The notes below the pieces were generated by a model. The model did not search any database, had not been told where the DNA came from, and was given only the letters and a program-made list of their open reading frames with translations. Positions 21,594 to 33,743 of a stretch of 64,000 nt of DNA are shown here, one piece after another. Source of the DNA: Flaveria trinervia (taxonomy: Eukaryota > Streptophyta > Magnoliopsida > Asterales > Asteraceae); assembly GCA_025506515.1 (NCBI GenBank), contig CM046454.1, forward strand, positions 60,916,478 through 60,980,477. The letters run 5' to 3'. Made by a program: the position numbers and the translations under genes. Position 1 is the first letter of the stretch; every line of letters begins with the position of its first letter.

Positions 21594-23842
21594 TGTAAGG
21601 CCCCGTTCCTGGGACGCTTACAGCTGGTAATTCATCACACATAAAACATATACTTTGCATTTAATCATCAAAACATTGCAGCTGAAACATAAAACAAATG
21701 GCATTTCATTACATCATAAAAACTTTTGCAAAATAATGCATCGTTTGTCGGTTACAAAATTACATTGTTGTATTACATCACAAAAGCTTTAAACAAATGG
21801 ATGTCATCCAAAAGAGCTGAGCAGCTGCCTCGTACCATCCTCAGCAACCTTACCTGGCAACTGGAAAATGCATAAAAGTCAGCGTTGCTGAGTGAGTTCT
21901 AGTTTTATAGCAAAACATACTTTTCTTTCATTAAAACCCTTCATTTCAAGTGTATGTGATCATACATCATACGTACATACAGATAATATCATTATTATCT
22001 TCGTCATTCTTTCGTTCATACTTTCATTCATCATTTCATTCATTACTTTCATCATCACCATGAACTTTACCCTTCATGCTCGTGATATTATGCCTAAGCC
22101 TATAAAAGACCTTCATCGGTGGTGCCCAGCACCAAGTGATCACAGTACCTAAGGTAAAGTTCAAGTATACCATGTCATATGCAATGCCCTTCATGCTCGT
22201 GATACTGGACCTAAGCCTTTAAAAGACCTTCATCGTGGTGCCAGCACCAGGTGGTCACCGTACCTAAGACACGCGACAATGGTTCATCCATATGGTCAAT
22301 CACAAAGAAGACCCCGATGTGCATCCTCCTGGAGTAACGAACCCACACACCGTTGGGCTAACACCTTTCAATGGTGTGTCCCGACATACAGTGCTTGCAA
22401 GACTTTCTTACATTCATTCATTAATGCATGCATTCATCATCATGTTCCTCTTTCATTATCTTTCACTTTTCATTACATAATACTTCGTTCATTCATTGTC
22501 ATAATACGTAAAGCCATAGAAAGATAATCATACATCATCACAAGGAACATAAACATATCATTCATACATCATCATGCAGGGCACCATACATACATAACAT
22601 ACATCATGCATAACCATGCAACATCATCATCATCATCATGCATAAGCACACATCATTACATGCCCTACACACCATCTATGACCCCAAAGGTCAACTTTCA
22701 TAACCCCTAGGAATCTCCTAGGTCAAAGCCTACATTACCTCTTTTTCCCCAAAAAGTCATAATTTTTCTAAGTGTTAATCCGCATTTCCTATACTCATCC
22801 GCATTTCCTACAGTTCGTCCACATTTACTATAGTTCATCCGCATTGACTTACTTCTTCTACATTGACTTACGTTGCTTATCCGCATTTCCTTAGTCAAAT
22901 GCTCATCCGCATTGACTTACTTTACTCATCCGCATTTCCATACGTAGTCAAATGCTCATCCGCATTGACTTACTTACTCACCCACATTTACAGCACTTAG
23001 TCAAATGCTCATCCGCATTGACTCACTTGCTCATCCGCATTTACAGCACTTAGTCAAATGCTCATCTGCATTGACTCACTTGCTCATCCGCATTTACAGC
23101 ATTTAGTCAAATGATCATCCGCATTGACTCACTTGCTCATCCGCATTTACTTCCAAACACTTAGGCTGATTTACCAACTTATCAAGTGTTCTAAAACATC
23201 AGATTCAATTTCCATGCACCATTCATCATGTTCTAAGCTTAATTCTTACCCTCTAAGCCTTAGAAACACAATCATACATCATCAAGCATGAATATAGTCA
23301 CACATCACATCATAACATCATCACACACACATTCAAGCATACGGGTCTGAAACCCAGCTCAATGAAAACATACATTCATGCATTTCCAGCCCCAAAATCA
23401 GTTAAAACTAGTAAAAGAGGGGTCCTAGAACTCACCTTTGCAGCTTTTGAGTATGGCTTCCTCCAAACTCGTTTGCAAATTGAATTCAACCGCTTAGAAA
23501 CCCACTAAAAACATACCCCAAACACATACAAACACACATAAGCATAAACCCGAGGATAAGACCAGTCAAGAACACCATAAAAGCATGAATTCTTACCTTG
23601 AATTCAAACTCTTTCTTGTTCTTTCTTCAAAACTGAGAACTTGCTGCTCTTTATCTCTCCAAAACCCGAAAATTAGAGGTGCATGTGACATATGGGAGGC
23701 CATACCACCTTTTACACCCACTTTTCAAACATTTTGTCCTTTTGGACACGTTTTACCCCTAGACTTGGGTTTTATTTCTTTTCCTTCTCTTCTTTCACTT
23801 TATTCATTCTTTTCTTTGACTTTAAAATAACCGGGTGTTACA
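21594..23842 (-). repeat. 5' LTR of Tekay-1 (2249 bp)
   Basis: On the minus strand it starts TGTAACACCCGG at 23842 and ends ACGGGGCCTTACA at 21594. The Tekay-2 LTR (59247-61860) has the same ends. It contains an array of AATGCGGATGAGCA units (22740-23160) and a diverged duplicated segment (about 22070-22275). A conserved AGTGAGT-type stretch lies near the 3' side (21880-21900). Confidence 0.9.
22740..23160 (-). repeat. ATGCGGATGA motif array in the Tekay-1 LTR
   Basis: On the minus strand, units such as AATGCGGATGAGCA alternate with GTCAATGCGGATGAG at near-regular spacing of about 20-30 bp. The array lies in the transcribed part of the LTR, about 700-1100 bp from its start. The same word dominates 60060-60340 in Tekay-2. 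Confidence 0.85.
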
Positions 23843-24941
23843 GCTACTTGGCCGGTCCGGGTTATACAAGGATTTGTATCAGCAGTAGTGGCATCCCTGG
23901 ACTCACCTTGGCGTCCCCCAACCGCCTGGAGCCCTCTCTCAGTGACTACAACCCAGCTCTCCACCGTTGGCACCAGAGGCTCCTCGTTAGACTCTTCCTC
24001 CTCCTCCATCTGGAAATCAGGGTGAATGGGAGCCGACTCAAATCCACCCGAACCATTACCTCCTTGACCATCATTGTGGTCATCACCGTCAGAATCATCG
24101 GAGGGTAGAGGAATCTGCTCAACATCCGAATCACTATCGTCGTGGAGCCACTTCCTCCTAGCTGGCGCCACATACTCTGCATTGGCCAGATGCCCAAACA
24201 ACCTCCTCACTGGGAGCTTCACCTGCTTGCCCCGGTAGACTTTCATCCTCTCGAGGGTGGTGTCATCCATGACCTTAAGAGTAACTGCATCATGACTCTC
24301 CTTAGGCAGCGAAGGAAGCTTCTCATCAATAATCATCTACAGGAAGCGGGAGTACATGCAGAAGCCTTCCTTGCCTTTGGCCTCTATGTTCTCGATCGGA
24401 TAGGAGAAGATCATGCGGGAGAAACTGAACGGATGGTTCAGTACCAGTGCAACAAATGCATTTTGGATTTGGTCGGAGAGGTCTTCAAATCCTCCACGCC
24501 TGGAGGCTAGGAAATTTAGGATCACATGTTCCAAATACTTAAATTGAAGGCACATGTTGCTCTTGTTTAGTACCCCGACATTTAAGTCACCGGTGTACTT
24601 GATCCTCATAAAGCATCCGCAGACTGTCAAGGGATGTAGCTTAGTTGGGTGGTTTCCATCCTCACCCAGACCTAAGACTCGTCTCAAGTCCTCCTCAGTG
24701 ATCACTATCTCTTGACCCAAGATTGAGCTTTGTATACAATGAGGCTCAGCTGATCTGTCAACCCTAGCACACTCCCAAAATGATTGTTGGATGGACCTGT
24801 AAGGTGTGCACAAAGTCGAGATAGCCTTAAAGATCGGTGATCAGCGCAGAAAAGCAATAATCCTTGAGAACTCAGCAGCGTTCCGAGAAGTAGGATCAAG
24901 GTGGGCACAGATGTTGTGCTAGGTGTTTATAGTCCACCTTT
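23843..24941 (-). pseudogene. Extra ORF (aORF) of Copia-A2, truncated
   Basis: It follows the acceptor at 24942. The conserved N-terminal block is readable (HNICAHLDPTSRNAAEF, QQSFWECARVDRS, EEDLRRVLGLGEDG, NVGVLNKSNMCLQF, FCMYSRFL, MIIDEKLPSLPKE), followed by an acidic linker rich in DSDSD and EEEEE. Stops include TAG at 24339-24337, where Copia-A1 keeps CAG (Gln), and two earlier ones. Translation ends at 23843 inside the Tekay-1 insertion site. Function is unknown; the family match is to the ORF after pol in Sireviruses. Confidence 0.75.
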
Positions 24942-25525
24942 CTGTCATGTTTCTATAACATAAGACACATAAACATCAGATTAATCCATAACAGAAACAC
25001 TTGAAACTTAAATTGTTTTTAAATTAGTCTGGTTTAATAGTGTGATTGACCCATATGACTGAGTTTAGTCGGTTGATTGAGTATACGACAGAGTTCAATC
25101 GGGCGACTGAGCATGCGACTGAGTTCAATCGGGTGATTGTGCATGCGGTTGAGTTCAATCGGGCGATTGTGCTCATACGCCTAGTTCATTCGGCCGATTG
25201 AGTCATTCACCTAGTTCATTCGGCCGATTGAGTCACTCGCCTAGTTCAATCATGCAATCAAAGTTCATTCTGAGTGACTAGTCGTATAGCTCTCTGTTCG
25301 ACACTTTAACCCTGAAACTAGGTCAAAACTTGAAGTTAAACGTTGTGTTTAGACTCTTTAGACTCGCGGGAACTCTAATTGTCATAATATGTCTTTCATT
25401 TTAACCATTATGCATGTTTATGTGGTCTATTTGATGGTTGTTACTGATTTCTTGATTTTTACTCAATTTGGTCTGTTAGGGTTTGAATACACCACGCATT
25501 TTGTGCGATTTCAGTCACTCATTAC
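24942..25525 (-). other. Predicted leader intron of the Copia-A2 extra ORF
   Basis: Minus-strand donor GTAG|GTAATG at 25526/25525 and acceptor ATGACAG| at 24942 match Copia-A1 in sequence and position. The intron contains degenerate CAATCGGGCGATTG-type motifs (25030-25270), as in the other copy. Confidence 0.6.
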
Positions 25526-25662
25526 CTACAGATGATGCGAAAACATGTCAGTAACACAATAGTGTTGATAAATCGACTCAATCAAATTTGGCAGAGTGTA
25601 TGTGCTTTCGGGCGAATTAAGGGCGATTGAAGGGTGATGAGGATATGCGACCGACTTTAGCC

Positions 25663-26135
25663 CTATTTATATTGATTTTATCTTCAGTCAGGCGACTGGA
25701 CCTATTCGCACTCTTGATTCGGGCGACTGGGTCTCAATCGTGCGACTGGCTCAGTCGGTGTCATCCATTAGTGCGCCTAGGGTTCAGTCTATGACTAATT
25801 TAGTCGGTCACTTCCATTCGTGCGATTGGCTCATATTCATGATCCAATCGTGCGAATGGTTCATTCTTATGCTCTATTCGTGTGACTGGTCCATACTTAT
25901 GGTCCAGTTCTGTGAATGACTTTGACTTGTTAATTTGACCTTATGCACTTTCAAACACTTACCTTTTTAACAATAAAAAAACGTTATTAGTGATAATCAT
26001 CTCAGACATGACCTTTTTAATTTGAAAACATTGTTGATCACCTCAGACGTGATCCTTTTACTTAAAATGAATTTGTCACCTTAGACGTGACTCATTTTAT
26101 CTTTGAACGTTTTGGTCACCTTAGACATGACCCTT
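25663..26135 (-). promoter_or_regulatory. Internal LTR-like promoter of Copia-A2
   Basis: In minus-strand order: four copies of TCACGTCTGAGGTGA (about 26135-25999), then CCATTCGCACGATTGG-type motifs (25920-25680), then the TATA box TATAAATAG at 25671-25663, then GTCGGTCGCA. Each part is collinear with 3977-4510 of Copia-A1. The block lies between pol and the extra ORF in both copies. Confidence 0.7.
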
Positions 26136-27540
26136 TTGAGTGAGTGATTCACAGATTACGATGAGTTGTTGAGTCCGACTCTTACCTTACAATTAACTAA
26201 AATTAAACAGAAACAACTTGAAATTAAGAACAATAACAAGACATATATTTGTATTTTTATTAGAGATGGAATTCAACCTATTAGAGAACTTCTAACTGAT
26301 TTGACTTCCAGGACAGTACAACTATAATTCTAGTTTATCATTTCTGGTATGATTCATTTTTGGAATCATACAGGTATATCAGTATCACTTGGGACATTTT
26401 AATAAACAATTTTGATGCTTGATCCTTGCTTTCACTGATAGTCAATAGCAATTTTAGGAAATCATACTAGAGCTACAAGAAGCACATAATGATTTTGACT
26501 TTCAAGAACTATAGCTCACGATGATTGTCAGTATACTTGTCCTATTAAATCCATACACAGATTTTTGACACATATTGGTGATGATTTAAGGTTTAATTAT
26601 TTCAACAAGCATTTGTGGATCCCACGCTTATATAATATCAACGTTCCTCAGGAGATTTTTGAGCGGTCTACGGGTATATTACAAGAAGAAACTATTCTAA
26701 GAGCTTTCAAAGAGATGCTAAGCCTATGTCAGTGCCACCACATAGCAGAGAGGCGCAAACAACAATGAATTCTAGAATATTTAGGTTATGCTTATCCTCA
26801 GGTCAGTGCCATCGCACAACAGAGAGGCACACAACCTATCTTCTTGTTTGAGCAATTATTTTCTTTTTGCACATATCGCACCAACAACATAGGTTATTAG
26901 CTTGATTGCTTTTTGCGTTTTTCATGTGCTTTGCTCATAATTTATGGTCATCCGCACACATTTGTGGCGTTTATTTTGCTCGTCACCCTTTATTAGAACA
27001 ACATTGATTGTGTTAACCAGGGATAAGATGGGAACCCACAGAAGGTTGAACAACTTAGTTTGTGCTTGAAATCACCAATGAGGTCTACTTATCTATTCTG
27101 TTGAATCTACTGACACATCATATAATGAGCTAACAACCTCTAGGTCTACTTTCTCTATGTTACCATAGTAGCATACTAGTTTAACTATCATTTTTCCTTT
27201 TATTTTGCTTTGACTTTTCAGACTTAAACTTTGAATTTCGCATTTTGATCAGTTAAATTCTTTTGAAGTCCCAAACAATCAGTTCCATGTGTTCTATCAT
27301 TTTCCATAAACTTTGAATCAGTAACACAGATTTGATTACTTTCCTTTTAGCTAAGTTGTCCTCCTCCCTCGTTTTTTATAAGTAATTAAATAACACGACT
27401 AATATAATACTAATCTAACCTATTCTCCCCCTAAAATTCAAAAACCGAAAATGTTTTGCGTTTTGAATTTTAATAGGCGAAGAAATAAAAATAAAATAAA
27501 ATAAACAAAACTAAAATAAAATAAAAAAATAACTCTTCTC
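26136..27540 (-). other. Non-coding spacer of Copia-A2
   Basis: Non-coding and collinear with 2701-3975 of Copia-A1. It holds two copies of the 75-bp repeat (about 26725-26840) and a purine-rich TTTAGGGGGAGAATAGG just after pol (about 27420-27440, minus strand). Confidence 0.6.
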
Positions 27541-27546
27541 GTCGGA

Positions 27547-29550
27547 CTATGTACTCTCGTCTTCTGGAATCACGTCACATTTCTTTTTCACGCCGTTCAC
27601 CTCTAACAAATATAAAAATCTTGGTTTATCAAAAGCTTTTGTGTAAAGGTCAGGGCGTTGAAAATCCGTATTAATTTTAACCACATCGATTAAATTCTTT
27701 TCGAAACAATCACGTATAAAGTGATATTTAATTCCGATGTGTTTAGTTTTTGGATGTTGGACCGGATTTTTAGTTACGGCTATAGCAGCAGAATTATTAA
27801 CAAATATAGGAGTGTTAGAGAATTTCAAACCTTAGTCACGTATTTGCTGTTGGATCCAGATGATTTGTGAACAGCAACTTGCAGCAGCAACGTATTCAGC
27901 TTCACAAGTTGACAGTGCAACTGATGTCTGCTTCTTACACTGGCAGGTGACTAATATTCTCCCTAAGAATTAACATCCCGCAGATGTTGACTTGTAGTTC
28001 ATTTTGCAGCCGCCATAATCTGAATCGCTATACACTGTAAGCTCAAATTCATCATCATGAGGATACCACAACCCGAGTGTTGGTGTACCCTTCAGATAAT
28101 GAAATATTCTTTTAACTCCTATGAGATGGTTGACTTTCGGTTTCGCCTAATATCTAGAGCAGAGACGCGTCACGTACATGATATCAGGTCGTGAGGCAGT
28201 GAGGTACATGAGTGATCCGATCATTCCTTGGTACATGGTGGCATCCACCAGATCACCATTTTCGTCGGGTGCCACATCATGGTTTGTAGCCAGTGGAGTC
28301 CCAGCTGTCGAAGCATTCTCCATATCGAACCGATTGAGAATATCGCCTACATACTTGGTCTGATGTAGAAATATGCCCTTTGTTGTCTGATCCACCTGTA
28401 ACCGAGAAAGAACTTCATTCCTCCCATGGCACTCATCTCAGATTCAACCTTCATTACTGCTTCAAATTCTTTACATAATTCTTCATTTATGGAACCAAAG
28501 ATTATGTCATCAACATAAATCTAAACTAGCAGTAAGTCACCATCCTTTTCTTTGATAAACAGTGTACAGTCAATCACTCCTCTACCAAAGCCGTGTTTCA
28601 CAAGATGAGTCGAGAGCTTTTCATACCATGCTCTTGGGGCATGGTGTAGCCCGTAGAGAGCCTTATCCAGCTTGTAAACTTTGTCCCGATGATATGGATC
28701 CACAAATCCTTCGGGTTGACTGACATACACTGTCTCTCAGATTTCACCATGAAGGAATGCATTTTTCATATATAGTTGATAAACTTTAATTTTCATGTAA
28801 GATGCATAGGCTAGGAAGATACGGATTGCTTCCATTCTCGCCACGGGTGCAAACACTTCATTGTAATCAATGCCTTCGACTTGTCAAAATCCTTGAACTA
28901 CAAGTCGAGCCTTGTTTCTTATAATGACCCCTTGGTCATCTTTCTTGCATTTCAAGACCCATTTGGTGCCAATGACCTTAGCACCTTTTGGTCTATCCAC
29001 CAGTGTCCATACTCCTAACTTCTTGAATTGAAGAAGTTCTTCTTGCATGGCACTCACCCATGCCTCATCGTTTAGGGCTTCACTAACATATTTTATCTCA
29101 AATTGAGACACAAAACATCGATAAGACCATCGTGAAGATATCCCTTTTCCATTACAGAGGCATAAACAGTTGAGTATAGCTAATTTATTATTTGTACTCC
29201 TGATCGAACATCTCTAGTGACATTGTCCAAAGGATGATAAACATTTAGTTGTGATCCAGGAGTGGTGGGAACAACTACCTTATTATCCAGATTGTGAACA
29301 CCAGGTTCAGTGTCTGAGGCAGTGGGAGTGTGAGGTTCCAAAGTATCAGAGGCATCAACATCAGATCTTGTGTACTTGCAGTAGTAGGAACCTGTTCCTC
29401 CTGATCTACCTGATCATTTTCCACGTCTTCATCATTAGAGGAGGAGTCACTTACCTCAAGTGCTCCCCCTGCAAAACTAAAAGACTCACCTTGTGAACCT
29501 GATGTTGTTGAGTCCAATGATGGTGTGTTTAATACATCGTACATCATTCT
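27547..29550 (-). pseudogene. Copia-A2 reverse transcriptase and RNase H
   Basis: On the minus strand the hinge (29547-29275) leads into RT: KKLGVWTLVDRPKGAKVIGT (29111-28884), then YVSQPEGFVDPYHRDKVYKL and LYGLHHAPRAWYEKL (28730-28521). The tether region has FLHQTKYVGDILNRF and MIGSLMYLTASRPDIMYVTR. RNase H ends with NPVQHPKTKHIGIKYHFIRD and a stop at 27547, so the C-terminus missing from Copia-A1 is present here. Stops near 28520, 28400 and 28880 break it. Confidence 0.88.
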
Positions 29551-29686
29551 GGTCGATAACTCATCCTCAGGAGGGAAGAGAGGGATGTTGAAGGACTTAA
29601 AGAATCCATCATAGCTGAAAAAGAATGAGGGTCCTTTTCCAGCAAGGGGGTGGTGTATCTTTGTACATCAACGTTGCACCACACTT

Positions 29687-30540
29687 CTACTTGACTCGTT
29701 GAGATGTTATAAACTCTCTTATTCGTATGTTGTATCCTAGAAAAATCCCGTCTTCAGCCTTCTCGCTGAACTTCCATGACTGATTTTCTTCAGTAGCATA
29801 CATGGTGCGCCAAATGGTTCGAGGTACTCCAGATTCGGTTACGTCGCTGGAGCAACTCATAGCACGTTTTACCATGACGTTCGACCACCAAGACTCGATT
29901 GAGGGTGTAACATGCGTTAGCTACTACCTCGTTCAAAAATTGGATAGGCAGTTTCGAGTCTGCTAGCATCGTCCAGGCTATCTTTATCAAGCTTCGATTC
30001 TTTCTCTCAGCAACTCCGTTTATTTGAGGAGTGTAGGCAGATGTGAACTAGTGCACAATTCCTTTTTCTTTGCAGAATGCCTCCATCCACTGGTTCTTGA
30101 ACTCGATACCATTGTCTGAGCGAACTTGCCTTACCTTCATCTTGTAGAGTGACTCCAATGTAGTTACCAACTCTTTGAATGATTCAAATGTCTCTGATTT
30201 GGATTTCAGAAACATCACCCAAGTAAATCTTGAGTAATCATCCGTTACTACATAGCAGTACAAATCGCCGGCAATGCTCTTTGTACTAACTGGCCCAAAC
30301 AGATCCATGTGAAGAAGCTTAAGAGGTAGGTCAATTGAGTGAACTTTCTTTGCCTTGCGAGACTTCTTTGTATGTTTCCCTTTCTTACAAGTGACACAAA
30401 AATCCGGTAATTGGAAGTTCTTAACATTTACTCCACGCAGTAGATCATTCTGGATCAAGTGATTTATCTTCCGCGAACTAATGTGTCCTATTCTCCTATG
30501 CCAGGAGATGGAGTCTTTCTCTGTTTCCTTTGATAAGAAG
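29687..30540 (-). pseudogene. Copia-A2 pre-integrase and integrase
   Basis: 137 codons are open from 30458. They cover the zinc-binding CVTCKKGKHT, LLHMDLFGPVSTKSIAG (first Asp), TDDYSRFTWVMF and VRSDNGIEF (second Asp). The segment with the catalytic Glu (30040-29990) is in another frame after a stop. A further piece (NRVLVVERHGKTCYELLQRR) runs to about 29880. Confidence 0.87.
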
Positions 30541-30649
30541 CATTATACATTATGATCGGTTGTAGAGGCCTTTGATAGGTCCAAGACATATAAATCGTTA
30601 TATCTTGAAGATGACATTAAAACTTGGTCTTCCAGGATAACATAGTCCT

Positions 30650-31030
30650 TTTTCAAAATATAGCACTTCTTGACGTCAAATACAACCTTGAATCCTTTGT
30701 CACATATCCGGGAGACAGAAAGTAAGTTATTTTGAAGTTGTTGAACATAGTTTACCTTATCAAACTTAACTCTTTGGTTCCCACTTCGCCTTGTGCAGTA
30801 ATATAACCTCCTTTATTTCCAGCAAATGAAATGTGTCCCCCTTTAATTTGTTTGACATTAGATAGGAGAGACAGGTTCCCAGTCATGTGCGTTGATGCCC
30901 CACTATCAACAATCCAGGTATTTGTAGTAGCACTATAGCGGACACCCTGCACATTCAAAGAAAATGATTCGTTTAGGTTAGGTAGCCAAGCCTTATTTGG
31001 CTTGGGTGACCTAGAGGAATCATATATCAT
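30650..31030 (-). pseudogene. Copia-A2 protease
   Basis: TWIVDSGASTHMTGNLSLLS shows the aspartic protease active site DSGAS with the following HMTG typical of copia. The domain continues with GGHISFAGNKGGYITAQGEV. The reading frame shifts near 30750, before the LSVSQ-type end of the protease region. Confidence 0.87.
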
Positions 31031-31166
31031 AAAATCAACCCACTATCCATTTGAGGGTGAGGGCAACTCATATTTCTTCTTGTTCTCATTATCAGCACTA
31101 GACTTGATTTTTCTTTCCATAAGCCAGTTTTATGTAAGGCCTGTTTGTGATAAACAGACGACTGGC

Positions 31167-33585
31167 TTACGGTTTGAACTTTATGTTCACTAATTCTTTT
31201 TGGTGGAGTGATAGAACTCCTTTTCGAAGAACTTGGTTTACTATCATGAAGTTCAATTTTCTTTCTTGGTGTCTGAGAATAAGACAATTAGAAGCGATGT
31301 GTCCATACTTTGCATAATTGTAGCATGATCTACTTTCTACATGTTGGTGGAACTGTTTCTGTGGGGAAGTGTGTGACACAGGTGTGAATTTAGTCTGTTT
31401 GGTTTGGACACTTCTTGTTTAGATATTTTTGCTTCTTTAACAAATTCATTGTTTGAACATTTTTAACATCTTTACCCTTTTGTTTATTTGGACTATGACA
31501 TGGAGCACATGGTTGGTTAACTTGTTTGGTCTTTTTGGATTCAGAAATAGACGTGTTTGATCTTGAATTTACATTAACCTTTTCAAATTGTTCATCCAAA
31601 TTGACAATAGGCATCTTACCTTTAGATTTCAAAGTGGCCTACTTCTCTTTAGCGACAGATTCCACCAATTTACTCGTGAAATCTGGATCACTAACTAGAT
31701 GAGTGACACACCATATGATCCTTGATTGGATTGTTATTCATTGGTCTACATTTAGCATTTAACAAGATCTCATGTGGTGGTGGAACCACTTTGTAACCCA
31801 ACCCCTCCCCTTTGTTACGTTTTTTCACTAAGTGCTGGACTATATGAGAAGAACTAGTCCAACTGTGCAGTTTTTGTTTTAATGAGTTGACTTCGACTTC
31901 TAAAACTACTTTTCCTTTCTTAGTTTCTTCCAGGGAGTTTAAGTAGAACTTTATGTCATTGGCTTGATTAAAAGCAACAACTTCGGTTTCCCTTAGTTGT
32001 TTATTTAAAAGTTCTATTTTCTCTTTATAACTGTGCTCATTTGTTTCAAAATCCGATTAGCTTATGTGCACAGTTGTAAGTCATTTACTAAGCTATCATT
32101 GTGGTCTAATAACCTAGCAATTTTGAATCTATGCTTTCTCTAAATTTATTACATTTATTACAAGCATGACTTTCAAAGAGTTGGTCTTTGGTACTTACCT
32201 GTGAAGACTTGGTTGAATCAGTCATCATAGTAGAGTTTGACTGCTCGTGTGCTGATGATTCTGAACCTGTTGTTCTGAGATCTTCTTCAATCAAGTGATT
32301 GACAAGTTTGCAGCATCTTCATTATTTGACATCACTAGTTCAACTGCAATTTCACCTTCGCTTGCAGAGTCATCATCGAAACCCTTGACACAAGCAATGT
32401 TGGATTCTCCCGGAGATACAAATCGAAAGGTCCAATCTTGCCCTTCATCGTCTTGTGCAGTCAAGGCCTTAGTTTCCTTGCTTGACGAGGTAGCACCACT
32501 TGTGGGTTTTTCTTGACGATTGAAGGTTGAGAATGGGTTACCATTACCTATCTTTTGGGCTTAACACATTCACGTATAAAATGCCCCTACTCTCCACAGT
32601 TAAAGCAGGTAACTTTGGTTTTATCAAAACCAAAGGTAGTGTCTTTTGTGGCTATCAAGTTCTGTCCAGTCTTTTTCACAAACCTCTTCGCCCTCTAGAG
32701 AGCACTAGCCAATGCCCACATGATATCCATTCTTTTGAGTTCAGTTTCATCCACCTGCTCGTAATCTTCATCTGTGAGATGGCAGTTTCCAATCTTCCCG
32801 CAACTAGGCCATCATAGGAGTGAATACCGATGCTATGAGATCCATATGCTCCTTTGCCACCTCTACAGTAACATTACCAAGATTCTGGTCTTCAACTTCT
32901 TAGCATTTGCTTCAAGTACTATATATTGGGTGCAAGATGACCCTGACGTTTCAGATCCTGAAGTAGTGGCTTGGGAAGGAGCTGCTGAACTAGACACAAA
33001 TGCCGTTTGAAGTGGTGCTCCTAAACTTGTTGGAGTGGGAGATGAGTTATACAATGAAGGGTTTTGATCATAGGATCCTTTCTGTGATCTGTACTTCATC
33101 CTCAATTCTTCCTCTCTTAGTTTCAGAATGAAATCATTAATATCCAACTTCACAAGCATATCATTCTGTCTCAGATTTGACACAAACGAGACCCACTTCT
33201 CTGGCAACCCATCTGCAAAACTTGACACCTTGTCTTCCATGGACGTGGTTATCCCATGAGTGTGCAGCTCACGCATCAAGTGGTAGAATCGGTCGATGAT
33301 GTCATCCAGACTCTCTTTCCCTATTGAAGAGAAGTTATCAAACTCCTTCTTTAAAGCCTTTGCCTTTAAGGCTTTCAATGTTGCATTCCCATCATACCAT
33401 TTTTCTGGAGCCTCCCATAAATTCTTTGCTTGTTTGTTCTCAGAAAACTGATGGAATATAGCCTTAGGAATCGACTGAGTCAACAAAGATACACTTTTTA
33501 TTCAGCATCGTACTTCACCTTCTGGCTATCAGTCATACCACCCAAGGTAAGTTTAACACCATCCGCACCAACCAAAAACCTATAT
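31167..33585 (-). pseudogene. Copia-A2 gag
   Basis: The gag core is open for 207 codons (33486-32863): NLWEAPEKWYDGNATLKALK, LDDIIDRFYHLMRELHTHGI and LREEELRMKYRSQKG. A zinc-knuckle position near 31325 reads CYNYAKYGHIASNC, so the second Cys is replaced by Tyr. Linker pieces lie between (32294-32106, 31632-31390). The upstream end (33585) joins directly to an LTR fragment, so the leader, the primer site and most of the LTR are deleted. Confidence 0.83.
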
Positions 33586-33743
33586 AGTTAGTTCAACATA
33601 ATTTATCACATAATAAACAATGAAATATTAAACATAATAAGCATCAACCACATATCGTATTTCATTCATACCATTCAATAAATATATGTAAGACATGATA
33701 AACATTACATTAAGCTCCTAAACTAGGTAAATATTTATCAACA
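33586..33743 (-). repeat. Truncated 5' LTR of Copia-A2
   Basis: The minus strand begins TGTTGATAAATATTTACC at 33743 and matches the first ~165 bp of the Copia-A1 LTR (8492-8655) up to ACTATATAGGTT. It then runs into gag. The array, the TATA box and the primer-binding site have been deleted. Confidence 0.85.

Larger units (their letters stand above)
17025..23842 (-). mobile_element. Tekay-1, Ty3/gypsy chromovirus
   Basis: Minus-strand order is 5' LTR 23842-21594, primer site, gag, protease, RT, RNase H and integrase. The chromodomain end and 3' LTR are missing because Copia-C lies at 17024. The right LTR boundary TGTAACACCCGG at 23842 interrupts the extra ORF of Copia-A2; GCTAC at 23843-23847 is one candidate target-duplication copy. 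Lineage is inferred from gag and RT similarity to Tekay-2 and the TGTAACACCC LTR start. Confidence 0.87.
23843..33743 (-). mobile_element. Copia-A2, second copy of the Copia-A family (inverted)
   Basis: On the minus strand from 33743: truncated LTR start, gag, protease, integrase, RT, RNase H, spacer, internal promoter, intron and extra ORF, cut at 23842 by Tekay-1. GATAC (plus 33744-33748, GTATC) beside the LTR start is one candidate target-duplication copy; the element sits in the RNase H of Copia-D. It is collinear with Copia-A1 on the other strand, so the two form a large interrupted inverted repeat. Confidence 0.88.
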
